From Desulfosporosinus fructosivorans (GTDB lineage: Bacteria > Bacillota > Desulfitobacteriia > Desulfitobacteriales > Desulfitobacteriaceae), in contig NZ_SPQQ01000002.1 in NCBI RefSeq assembly GCF_004766045.1, positions 62,001 to 126,000 on the forward strand: a stretch of DNA of 64,000 nucleotides, in the 5' to 3' direction. This document shows, one piece after another, positions 54,995 through 63,146 of the stretch. The translations under genes were made by a program, and so were the position numbers. The notes under the pieces are model-generated. The model was not told the DNA's origin, ran no database searches, and saw nothing but the letters and a program-made list of their open reading frames with translations. Numbering within the stretch: position 1 is the first letter of the stretch; each line of letters begins with the position of its first letter.

Positions 54995-55052
54995 ACAATT
55001 AATTTGAGAGTAAATCTCGAAAAGAACGACTACTCATATTATAAAAACTTGG

Positions 55053-55086
55053 AATCCGCTAGGCTGATGCTTAGCGGATTTCCATT
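55053..55086 (+). terminator. intrinsic terminator
   Basis: AATCCGCTA (55053-55061) pairs with TTAGCGGATT (55071-55080), followed by TCCATTT. Confidence 0.65.
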
Positions 55087-55197
55087 TATATAGGAGACTA
55101 ACTAGCGTTTATAAGACAATTGCCTTAACCCATCATATCTTAATATAGAGTAACAATATACTGGTTCTCATCAAATGAAGGAGGAGGAGGAGATCCT

Positions 55198-55434
55198 ATG
55201 GAAAAGGAATATGTAACTGCCCGGCTATTTAAGAACCACAGGGCAGCAGACGGTCTGAATACTGAAGAAGAATTAAGCGACTGCGATCAACAACAATCGA
55301 CTGAAACCCAGATTAATTTGGGAGCAAATAGTGACACAGGCGCATCCGATTCAACTCAGAATATACCTTCCCTGCCCCAAAGACTACTAGACGTTATACA
55401 CCAAGTGTTAGAATTACTCAACCACAAAAAATAG
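55198..55434 (+). CDS. small hypothetical acidic protein
   Basis: 78 residues, polar, low complexity in the middle (EEELSDCDQQQSTETQ), with a C-terminal amphipathic helix (LPQRLLDVIHQVLELLNHKK). The ribosome site GGAGGAGGAGGAGA is unusually strong. No family recognised; a terminator follows. Confidence 0.6.
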   Translation: MEKEYVTARLFKNHRAADGLNTEEELSDCDQQQSTETQINLGANSDTGASDSTQNIPSLPQRLLDVIHQVLELLNHKK

Positions 55435-55477
55435 TTCTAGTAATAGTTTTTGTGTGTCAGTCCTATTGTACCAGTGA

Positions 55478-55525
55478 CAAAAAAACCGCCGTTTGCTGAT
55501 CAAGAGCAAACACGCGGTTTTCTGT
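55478..55525. terminator. bidirectional terminator
   Basis: AAACCGCCGTTTGCT pairs with AGCAAACACGCGGTTT; a seven-T run follows on the minus strand. Shared by the small acidic-protein gene and the convergent flavoprotein gene. Confidence 0.8.
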
Positions 55526-55546
55526 CACAGTTATAAAACACCATTT

Positions 55547-56437
55547 TTATGACTGGGGTAATTTTATACCATCTAAATATTTTACGGCCTGCAGGGCAGC
55601 TGTTCCACCTTCTCCAGCAGCTTTTATTAACTGGAAGGGTTGACCCGTGCAGTCTCCTGCAGCAAATAAGCCAGGCATACTCGTCTCTAGCTTATGATTG
55701 ACCTTAATTGCCCCATCTTCCATTTCTAAGCCGGATACCAATTGTTCAGCAGGCAAGGTATCTCGAATAATGAAGACACCGTCCACTGACAATTGTTCCT
55801 CCCCCAGATCGAGTTGGTTTACAGTTTCCGTTCCTACGATTCCCTTAACTTTGCTTTTCTTAACCTCGATTCGTGGGTCAAGCTTCGCTAAGTCGCTGTA
55901 GTAGGGAATATAATAAACCTTGGCACAGAAGTCCGCCATAAAATTGGCCTCATCTTCGCCTTCCTGATTGTAAGAAACGATTGCCACATTTTTATTTTTA
56001 TATAAGGGCCCGTCACACGTGGCACAATATCCGACACCACTCCCCAGTAATTCTGCTTCGCCAGGAAATAGTTTACCCACCGATACACCTGTTGCAATAA
56101 TAATGGCATCCGCTTCGAAGGATTGCTCCTTACCTACCAGCGTATGTGGTGGCCCAGGATAAATATTTGTCACTTTAAAAGGGACGATTTGAATGTCTTT
56201 GCTCTCAACATGCTTTAAGAAACGTTGACGTAATTCTTCCCCGGTTATTTCTGGAAACCCAAGCCAATTTTCAATGTGCGGAGCTTTCGAGAGTTTTGGG
56301 CTACAAAATTCAGAGCCCAGTAATATGAAATCTCGGTTCCGAATTTTGGCATTAAGAGCAGCTGCCATGCCAGCTGGCCCACACCCTATTATCGCCAGTT
56401 CATAATGATTCTTTAATGTTTGAAGACCTTCTGCCAT
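55547..56437 (-). CDS. thioredoxin reductase-like flavoprotein lacking NADPH motifs
   Basis: 296 residues. FAD motif AIIGCGPAGMAAALNA and redox dicysteine GVGYCATCDGPLYKNKN are intact, and the closing GLFAAGDCTGQPFQLIKAAGEG is present. Where NADPH-dependent enzymes read GGGDSAVEEA and HRR, this one has VSYNQEGEDEANFMADF and YYIPYYSDL. This is the pattern of clostridial ferredoxin-linked flavin thioredoxin reductases (FFTR), which take electrons from ferredoxin. ATG behind AGGAGG. No thioredoxin gene is adjacent. Confidence 0.82.
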   Translation of the reverse strand: MAEGLQTLKNHYELAIIGCGPAGMAAALNAKIRNRDFILLGSEFCSPKLSKAPHIENWLGFPEITGEELRQRFLKHVESKDIQIVPFKVTNIYPGPPHTLVGKEQSFEADAIIIATGVSVGKLFPGEAELLGSGVGYCATCDGPLYKNKNVAIVSYNQEGEDEANFMADFCAKVYYIPYYSDLAKLDPRIEVKKSKVKGIVGTETVNQLDLGEEQLSVDGVFIIRDTLPAEQLVSGLEMEDGAIKVNHKLETSMPGLFAAGDCTGQPFQLIKAAGEGGTAALQAVKYLDGIKLPQS

Positions 56438-56525
56438 TTTAACTCCTCCTATTTTTACTGACCGAACCTACAATAGTATCAGTTGCCCTCTTCAAGTATC
56501 CCCCGAATTGAACGAATCCATGATT

Positions 56526-58136
56526 TTATAAGATTCTACCATATTTCGCTAATAATTGCCCTGCCCTGACATCTTTTATCTTTCCATCATCTAAAGCTAC
56601 TTTGCCATTAACAATCGTATATTCAACACCACTTGCCATCGTTAATGGATTTCTATAATCGATTTCCTCGTTTGAAGGATAGCCAAAGTTCTCTATATCA
56701 ATGATGGTTATATCTGCCGCTTTCCCCTTAGCTAACACCCCTCTATCAGTCAATCTGAACTGCTGTGCGGGTAGGGAAGTTACCCTCCTAACAATCTCTT
56801 CTAGGTCTACACCTTTTTGCCTGCACAGGCCAAAAAACATTGGAAAGGCACCTTGTCTAAATAATTCATACCAAGCATATGGGTCGTCTGTTTCTCCAAA
56901 TATCCTATCTGAACCAACCATGACAAGTGGATTATTAGCCACATTATCCTCATAAGGTGTTCCGGGAAAGTCCTGTCTATTAAGTCCGCCTTGGCAGAAG
57001 GTCAGTTTATCCCGGTCTTTTTCTAATAAGGTGAGAATTAATTCATCGACAGCTAGCTTTTTCTCTAAGGCAATTTCTTTTAAGATTCGGTTTTCCAATA
57101 GAGGATCAGCGGTATTAATAATCAGTAGTTTATCCTTAAATTTAAGCTTATTCACTATTTTCTGTCTTCCCTCAGGCGTCTCAAAGGCCTCTAGTGAGCC
57201 ATTTCGGTCTAGATCAAAGAGCTTGGAGGATGCTGATACTGTAAACTGAAGCAACCGATCCCATCTCTTGAAATGTCCACTGCTCTTGGGGATAGTATCT
57301 ACTGCAATTTCCACCCCTCTCTTCCTTGCTATCAGTATTTCATCAAACGCTGCAGGACTATTTGGCGTTAGATGAGACACCTGAACTCTTATGCCTGCAG
57401 CTTCACCAATCCTTATGACTTCCTGAACAGCCTCCAGGATACCACTATAGTTTCTGATATGGGATGTATATATTCCATCATATTTTTTTGTTATCTTCGA
57501 TAGTTTTATTAATTCTTCGGTCTCGGCAAATTTACTAGGGCTATAGGTTAAACCAGTAGATATCCCTAAGGCCCCCTGTTCTAGTCCCTCTTCAATCAGT
57601 TGAACAATAATCCTTTCCTCTTCAATGGTTGGTTTTCTATTTTTAGACCCTCCCATAACGCTCCAGCGTAAAGTGCCATGCCCTAAGAGAAATCCCATAT
57701 TTATATTGGTACCTTTGTTCTTGATAACATTGATATAGCCTGAGAAATTAGTCCAGGCTGGTATAATCCGTTTATATCTTTCTTTGGTTTCCCTAGAAAT
57801 AAGCCCTTTTTGGGCCATATACTCATAAATATTATCAGAAGAATACGGAGTAATGGAATGTCCACAGTTCCCATTGATTGTAGTAGTAACTCCCTGGCGT
57901 AGGAATTCTTCAAACTTACCATTCGTTAAAACTGTAAGTTCTTCATGTACATGGGGATCAATAAAACCCGGACATACCTTTAAGCCTAAAGCATCGATAG
58001 TTCTCTCCGCTTCACATTCTAGTTTAGGGGCAATCGCAATAATCTTCCCTTCCCCCACTGCAAGATCGCCATAGAATCCCGGGTTTCCCGAACCATCTAT
58101 GATGAAGCCATTCTTTATCAAAAGCTCACAGCCCAT
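56526..58136 (-). CDS. D-aminoacylase-like amidohydrolase
   Basis: About 536 residues. Amidohydrolase fold: LLIKNGFIIDGSGNPGFYGDL, the metal-site motif GFIDPHVHEELTVL (the usual HxH reads HVH), VTTTINGNCGHS, GTLRWSVMGG, IYTSHIRNYSG, VQVSHLTPNSP, MVGSDRIFG, and a C-terminal composite beta part with GKAADITIIDIENFG. Family members hydrolyse N-acyl-D-amino acids or related cyclic amides. The ATG at 58136 has AAGGTGG upstream. It lies beyond the terminator of the decarboxylase operon, so probably its own unit. Confidence 0.83.
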   Translation of the reverse strand: MGCELLIKNGFIIDGSGNPGFYGDLAVGEGKIIAIAPKLECEAERTIDALGLKVCPGFIDPHVHEELTVLTNGKFEEFLRQGVTTTINGNCGHSITPYSSDNIYEYMAQKGLISRETKERYKRIIPAWTNFSGYINVIKNKGTNINMGFLLGHGTLRWSVMGGSKNRKPTIEEERIIVQLIEEGLEQGALGISTGLTYSPSKFAETEELIKLSKITKKYDGIYTSHIRNYSGILEAVQEVIRIGEAAGIRVQVSHLTPNSPAAFDEILIARKRGVEIAVDTIPKSSGHFKRWDRLLQFTVSASSKLFDLDRNGSLEAFETPEGRQKIVNKLKFKDKLLIINTADPLLENRILKEIALEKKLAVDELILTLLEKDRDKLTFCQGGLNRQDFPGTPYEDNVANNPLVMVGSDRIFGETDDPYAWYELFRQGAFPMFFGLCRQKGVDLEEIVRRVTSLPAQQFRLTDRGVLAKGKAADITIIDIENFGYPSNEEIDYRNPLTMASGVEYTIVNGKVALDDGKIKDVRAGQLLAKYGRIL

Positions 58137-58189
58137 AAATTCCGCCACCTTTTCAGTTCTGAAGTTAACTATTCAAGACCTTAATTATA

Positions 58190-58223
58190 ATACAAAAATC
58201 CAGAACGTAAAAATACGTTCTGG
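58190..58223 (-). terminator. terminator of methylmalonyl-CoA operon
   Basis: CCAGAACGTA (58200-58209) and TACGTTCTGG (58214-58223) around AAAA; the minus strand continues ATTTTTGT. Confidence 0.8.
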
Positions 58224-58394
58224 CAATCGAATAAATACTTCCCCATATCCCATCACTATCAATTAATTATGACGAGAAAGTCACTCTCGGAAACATTTTG
58301 ACTGACCTCGACTCCGTTATCCAATATCCCCCAGGACTTGGATATGGAAGTTATATTATCCATTTCCACAGTGCGTCACTTGATGTAGACATTT

Positions 58395-59546
58395 CTAATG
58401 CCCAAACATAGTCAAGAGAACACCTGCGGCACAGGCAGTCCCAATTACTCCTGCGACGTTTGGCCCCATAGCATGCATAAGCAGATAATTTGCAGGATTT
58501 TCCTTTTGACCAACCACCTGGCTGACTCTCGCAGCCATAGGCACTGCAGAAACTCCTGCAGAACCAATGAGCGGATTTACCTTTCCTCTGTACGCCAAGT
58601 TCATGATCTTTGCGATGAGTAAGCCGCCAAAAGTACTAAAGGCAAAGGCCACCAGACCTAACGCTATCAGTTTAAGCGTGTCCGGTCTTAAGAAAATATC
58701 TGCACTTGCCGTCGCACCCACGGTCAAGCCGAGAAATATTGTTACTATATTAATCAGTTCATTCTCAGCAGTGCTAGAAAGCCTCTGAACAACCCCACTC
58801 TCCTTGAATACATTGCCAAGCATCAACATTGCGACCAGCGATGCGATCGGAGGAAGAAGTAATGCTACGATGATTGTTACGGATAAAGCAAACGCAATTC
58901 GCTCAAACTTTGATACCTCTCTCATCTGCTCCATTTTTATCATTCGTTCCTTCTTCGTCGTCATCAGTTTCATAATTGGAGGCTGAATAAGCGGGACCAG
59001 TGCCATGTACGAATAGGCCGCAACGGCTATAGGACCGAGCAAATGGGGTGCCAACTTAGACGCCAGAAATATGGAAGTAGGACCGTCAGCGCCTCCGATA
59101 ATTCCAATGGATGCTGCTTCTTGGGGAGTGAAGCCAAGCAAAAGAGCACAAACAAAAGCGAAATATACTCCAAATTGGGCACCTGCTCCAAGTAATAAGG
59201 CAGAAGGTCTTGCAATCAATGGCCCAAAATCCGTCATTGCTCCGACTCCTAAGAAAATGAGTGGCGGGAAAATTTCAAACTGTACTCCTTGAAACAAATA
59301 ATAGAAAAGTCCTCCCATGACTCCACCCTCAGGAGGATTCATAAGGCCAGTAAGGGGTAGGTTTACAACAAACATACCAAACGCAATTGGAAGAAGCAGT
59401 AAGGGCTCAAAGCCTTTATTTATGGCAAGGTAAATCAGTAAAAAGGAGATACACACCATAATAACGTTCCCTGGGGCTATGGCTGGATATCCGGATGTTG
59501 CCAAAATATCCGAGATTGCTTTAATGAATTCCGTAAAAATCGACAT
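58395..59546 (-). CDS. mmdB: sodium-pumping decarboxylase beta subunit
   Basis: About 383 residues, nine or more membrane helices. Family segments are LIFLGVGAMTDFGPL, AASIGIIGGADGPTSIFLASKLAPHLLG (with the conserved Asp for sodium binding) and GSAGVSAVPMAARVSQ. Couples carboxybiotin decarboxylation to export of sodium ions. The ATG at 59546 follows AGGAGGTG. Last gene of the mmdA-D-C-B set. Confidence 0.94.
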   Translation of the reverse strand: MSIFTEFIKAISDILATSGYPAIAPGNVIMVCISFLLIYLAINKGFEPLLLLPIAFGMFVVNLPLTGLMNPPEGGVMGGLFYYLFQGVQFEIFPPLIFLGVGAMTDFGPLIARPSALLLGAGAQFGVYFAFVCALLLGFTPQEAASIGIIGGADGPTSIFLASKLAPHLLGPIAVAAYSYMALVPLIQPPIMKLMTTKKERMIKMEQMREVSKFERIAFALSVTIIVALLLPPIASLVAMLMLGNVFKESGVVQRLSSTAENELINIVTIFLGLTVGATASADIFLRPDTLKLIALGLVAFAFSTFGGLLIAKIMNLAYRGKVNPLIGSAGVSAVPMAARVSQVVGQKENPANYLLMHAMGPNVAGVIGTACAAGVLLTMFGH

Positions 59547-59567
59547 CTTAACACCTCCTCTCAATGA

Positions 59568-59933
59568 CTATTTGAGTAAAATCAGTGCATCTCCCGTCTT
59601 AACAGGTTTACCACTCGTTACTACAATTTTAGAAACAACGGCATCACGAGGTGCAATAATCTCATTTTCCATTTTCATTGCTTCAAGGATAAATAAGACT
59701 TGCCCCTTTTGAACCTTTTGTCCCTCAGTTACTTTTATACTTGTAATCGTTCCCGGCATCGGCGAATTCACCGTTTCTTCATCACTACTTGCTGCGGAAT
59801 AAGATGTCTTAGCAGGCTCTACCGGTGCCACCGCTGCATATTTAGTGGGGCTCTTAGCCCGATCTTTCGATTCAGTTACCTTTTCTACCTCTACTTCAAA
59901 TTTCTTACCGTTAACTGTTACGTTGTATTTCAT
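59568..59933 (-). CDS. mmdC: biotin carboxyl carrier subunit
   Basis: 121 residues. An N-terminal strand region (YNVTVNGKKFEVEVEKV), an Ala/Pro-rich linker, and a biotinyl domain from about residue 52 with the biotin Lys in EAMKMENEI. Carries CO2 from the carboxyltransferase to the beta subunit. ATG behind GGAGGTG. Confidence 0.94.
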   Translation of the reverse strand: MKYNVTVNGKKFEVEVEKVTESKDRAKSPTKYAAVAPVEPAKTSYSAASSDEETVNSPMPGTITSIKVTEGQKVQKGQVLFILEAMKMENEIIAPRDAVVSKIVVTSGKPVKTGDALILLK

Positions 59934-59962
59934 CCTTACACCTCCAAAGTATTGTAGTAAAT

Positions 59963-60268
59963 CTAAAGCGCCTTGATTGAATTAAATTGTAGCCTGCTTA
60001 AAGGAATATCTGCGTTATTGCTGACGGCTGCCATAATTACAGCCAGTGTCTCATCATCAATTATGGCATTTCTTTCAATCTCGATTTTGTCCGTATTTAT
60101 AGGTAAATTATCAACAGGTTTAGATTTCTTAAACATTTCCGAGAAATAAAATATCAGCTTTGACTGAACTACAATAACCGCCCATAAGACAATAAGGACA
60201 AGAAAAACAATTCCCATTCCATTCACTGTCGTGTTGAAACCCAGATGCAGATTCTCGGCTACTGTCAT
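59963..60268 (-). CDS. mmdD: OadG-like small membrane subunit
   Basis: About 101 residues: one N-terminal membrane helix (VNGMGIVFLVLIVLWAVIVVQ) and a polar tail ending with a DDETLAVIMAAVSN segment, as in OadG/MmdD subunits that assemble the decarboxylase. The ATG at 60268 lies six bases after GGAGGG; an ATG seven codons earlier is unlikely. Confidence 0.88.
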   Translation of the reverse strand: MTVAENLHLGFNTTVNGMGIVFLVLIVLWAVIVVQSKLIFYFSEMFKKSKPVDNLPINTDKIEIERNAIIDDETLAVIMAAVSNNADIPLSRLQFNSIKAL

Positions 60269-60385
60269 TTTTCGCCCTCCAATTTCCATATTATCGATAT
60301 ACTAAGTTGGATTTTTGAAAACCAAGCTCTTACAGATGTTTTTCCACTTTAATGTTAAAAAATTCCTCTTACAGTATTGCAGCAC

Positions 60386-61927
60386 TTAAAAAGGAATGTT
60401 GCCATGCTTCTTCCGTGATTGCGCTGCTCCCTTGGAGCTTAGCATTTTAAGACTTTCAATGATCGTTTTTCGGGTATCCCGCGGGTCAATCACATTGTCA
60501 ATCATACCCTTAGCACTGGCAATATAAGGGTTTGCGAACTTTTCTCTATATTCGGCGGTTTTTTGTTTCATTGTGGTCTTCGGGTCATCAGACTTCTTAA
60601 TCTCGTCCCGGAAGATAATATTGGCGGCACCGTCTGGTCCCATAACCGCGATTTCTGCCGTCGGCCAAGCTACGGCTACATCTGCGCCTAAAGAGCGACT
60701 ACACATCGCGACATAAGCCCCACCATAAGCCTTCCGTAGAATAATCGTAATTTTAGGGACAGTGGCCTCTGAATATGCGTAAAGGATTTTAGCTCCATGA
60801 CGAATAATTCCATTGTATTCTTGATCCACTCCCGGCAAAAAGCCAGGTACATCTACGAACGTTACCAAGGGAATATTAAAGCTATCGCATAGACGAACAA
60901 AACGGGATAGTTTATCAGAAGCATCAATGTCAAGGCAACCAGCTAAGTAGGCGGGCTGATTAGCAATAATCCCTACGGACATTCCTTCGAAACGAGCAAA
61001 ACAGGTTACAATATTTTTAGCAAAGCTTTGGTGAACTTCAAAGAAGTCACCGCCATCCACGACCAGATTTAGGACATCGCGGACATCATACTGCTTACTG
61101 GGTTCTATCGGTACTACGTTCAGTAGATCGTCCCCTTCAGCTTCAGGTGGCTCGTTCTCTAATAATGGAGATTCCTCCATGTTGTTTTGTGGTAAGAAGG
61201 TTAATATATGTCGAACGGATTGCAAGGTTTCTGTTTCTGATTCGCCAAGGAAATGGGCAACACCGCTCGTCTGATTGTGGGCTAGAGCCCCACCGAGTTT
61301 CTCTGCACTAACTTCTTCCCCTGTTATCGCCTTAATAACTTGGGGACCGGTAATAAACATTTTGCTGGTCTGATCTACCATGAAAATAAAATCGGTCAGC
61401 GCTGGGGAATAGACGGCACCGCCAGCACAGGGTCCCATAATAACTGAGATTTGTGGGATAACCCCAGAGGCTATGGTATTGCGATAGAAAATATCTCCAT
61501 AAGCGGATAAGGCGCCAACACCTTCTTGGATACGTGCACCTCCCGAGTCATTAAGCCCGATAACTGGAGCTCCTTTTTTTAAAGCGAGGTCCATGATTTT
61601 GCATATTTTTCGGGAATGAAGTTCCCCTAATGCCCCTCCGAAAACGGTAAAGTCTTGGGAAAACAGAAAAACCAGACGACCGTGGATTGTGCCATAGCCT
61701 GTAACGACGCCTTCACCATTGACCGAGTCAGGTTTCGAATCGGTCATCTCATCTCTAATAAAGGTATCCGTCTCCACAAAACTATCGTCGTCAAGGAGTG
61801 CTTCAATACGCTCTCGAGCAGTCATTTTGCCACTATCATGTTGCTTGCTAATCCTCTCAACACCACCCCCTAGTTTTGCTACTTCATGAAGGGCTGTGAG
61901 CTCACTAAGTTTATCGTAAATATCCAA
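60386..61927 (-). CDS. mmdA: methylmalonyl-CoA decarboxylase carboxyltransferase subunit
   Basis: About 513 residues, crotonase-fold carboxyltransferase: GSDFTVFGGALGELHS-type region, GGARIQEGVGALSAYGDIFYRN, VIMGPCAGGAVYSPALTDF, and FVDVPGFLPGVDQEYNGIIRHGAK with AYGGAYVAMCSR. Moves the carboxyl group of methylmalonyl-CoA to biotin, or works as propionyl-CoA carboxylase beta in reverse. Gene neighbours favour the sodium-pumping decarboxylase. The TTG at 61927 has AGAGGAGG upstream; the frame is open to 61969, which carries no site. Confidence 0.93.
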   Translation of the reverse strand: MDIYDKLSELTALHEVAKLGGGVERISKQHDSGKMTARERIEALLDDDSFVETDTFIRDEMTDSKPDSVNGEGVVTGYGTIHGRLVFLFSQDFTVFGGALGELHSRKICKIMDLALKKGAPVIGLNDSGGARIQEGVGALSAYGDIFYRNTIASGVIPQISVIMGPCAGGAVYSPALTDFIFMVDQTSKMFITGPQVIKAITGEEVSAEKLGGALAHNQTSGVAHFLGESETETLQSVRHILTFLPQNNMEESPLLENEPPEAEGDDLLNVVPIEPSKQYDVRDVLNLVVDGGDFFEVHQSFAKNIVTCFARFEGMSVGIIANQPAYLAGCLDIDASDKLSRFVRLCDSFNIPLVTFVDVPGFLPGVDQEYNGIIRHGAKILYAYSEATVPKITIILRKAYGGAYVAMCSRSLGADVAVAWPTAEIAVMGPDGAANIIFRDEIKKSDDPKTTMKQKTAEYREKFANPYIASAKGMIDNVIDPRDTRKTIIESLKMLSSKGAAQSRKKHGNIPF

Positions 61928-62047
61928 GGTTCCTGCCTCCTCTTGCTTAGCTCTAGCTGATCGAGTCAATGTGTGTACTAAATTCCAATATAATATGTCC
62001 TTACTATTGTCGACTTGAATAATAGATGAAATCTAAGTGCAATGCAT

Positions 62048-62455
62048 TTATTTACGCTGTGATAGTTCAAGCAAAATACCGCCTGTCGCTTTGGGGTGGA
62101 TAAAGGCAATACTCGCACCACCAGCGCCATAACGAGGAACTTCGTCAATTAAGCGGATACCTTTGGCCTTGAGGTCAACTAAAGCGTTTTCAATGTTATC
62201 GACCTTAAAAGCGATGTGTTGTATCCCTTCACCATTCTTTTCAATGAACTTGGCAATTGGGCCCTCCGGCGAAGTGGATTCAAGAAGTTCTATTTCGCTA
62301 TCACCGCTAGGAATGAAGCAAACTTTAACTTTCTGCTGTTCAACTACTTCTTCTCCTTGAGCCTTCATACCCAACACTTCCGTATAAAACTTCTTGGCCG
62401 CTTCCATGTCTTTTACAGCAATCCCGATATGATCTAATTTCAAAACATTGAACAT
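62048..62455 (-). CDS. mce: methylmalonyl-CoA epimerase
   Basis: 135 residues, VOC fold. Paired motifs KLDHIGIAVKDMEAAKKFY and GIQHIAFKVDNIENAL supply the metal His residues, with the last ligand Glu in GGILLEL. Interconverts R and S methylmalonyl-CoA. ATG behind AAGGAGG, same strand as mmdA and the mutase genes. Confidence 0.95.
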   Translation of the reverse strand: MFNVLKLDHIGIAVKDMEAAKKFYTEVLGMKAQGEEVVEQQKVKVCFIPSGDSEIELLESTSPEGPIAKFIEKNGEGIQHIAFKVDNIENALVDLKAKGIRLIDEVPRYGAGGASIAFIHPKATGGILLELSQRK

Positions 62456-62732
62456 TATAATCGTAAACCTCCTTCATTATGGTTCTAGGTAGAGTTCCCT
62501 TGTCCCATTTCTTTCTTAAACAACTACTCGATTTTCTTAAAATGGAAGAAAAGTGGTATCAAAAAGAAGGCCAATCTACTTTAATAGAAATTACGTATAT
62601 CTCTCATTACCACTCTTCTTTTGGAATCCAATGCCCAAAAGGTTTAGTAATTAATCCTTTGTCTGACCATTCTACTAGAATTCCCTTAAGAAACTGACGA
62701 AAGTAATTCTAAAATAGCATTTGATGCACAAA

Positions 62733-63131
62733 TTAAAGTTGCAGTTGTTTGATAAAATTCACAATATCCACCGTGGAGGTTCCCGTTCCGAAAATTTCTG
62801 CTACACCCGCTCCTTTTAATAAAGTTTTGTCAACTTCGGGAATAACCCCTCCAGCAATCACCAAAATATCTTGAGCTCCCTCACGAGCTAGACTTTCGAT
62901 AATTCTCGGTATCAGGTAACTGTGAGCCCCGGACAAGATGCTGATTCCAATGATTTGAACATCCTCTTGAATCGCTGCCTCAACGATTTGTTCCGGTGTT
63001 TGTCGTAACCCTGTATAAATAACTTCCATACCAGCATCTCGCAGCGCCTGAGCAATAACTTTAGCTCCGCGATCGTGACCATCCAAACCGACCTTGCCGA
63101 TCAATACCCGAATACGATGTCCTTTTTCCAT
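62733..63131 (-). CDS. methylmalonyl-CoA mutase, B12-binding subunit
   Basis: 132 residues, whole length a cobalamin-binding Rossmann-like domain. The base-off B12 motif DxHxxG is in [15 protein letters not shown]; later [12 protein letters not shown] and [11 protein letters not shown]. In this organism the mutase is split into separate large and B12 subunits. ATG behind AGGAGGAG; starts 16 bases after the large subunit. Confidence 0.94.
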   Translation of the reverse strand: MEKGHRIRVLIGKVGLDGHDRGAKVIAQALRDAGMEVIYTGLRQTPEQIVEAAIQEDVQIIGISILSGAHSYLIPRIIESLAREGAQDILVIAGGVIPEVDKTLLKGAGVAEIFGTGTSTVDIVNFIKQLQL

Positions 63132-63146
63132 GACGACTCCTCCTGC

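Noticed and set aside
59568-61927. Oxaloacetate or glutaconyl-CoA decarboxylase
   Set aside because: The carboxyltransferase is the crotonase-fold acyl-CoA type, and the neighbours are methylmalonyl-CoA mutase and epimerase.
62479-62697. 72-codon plus-strand frame between mce and the B12 subunit
   Set aside because: No convincing start signal, antisense in a co-directional operon; no family resemblance.
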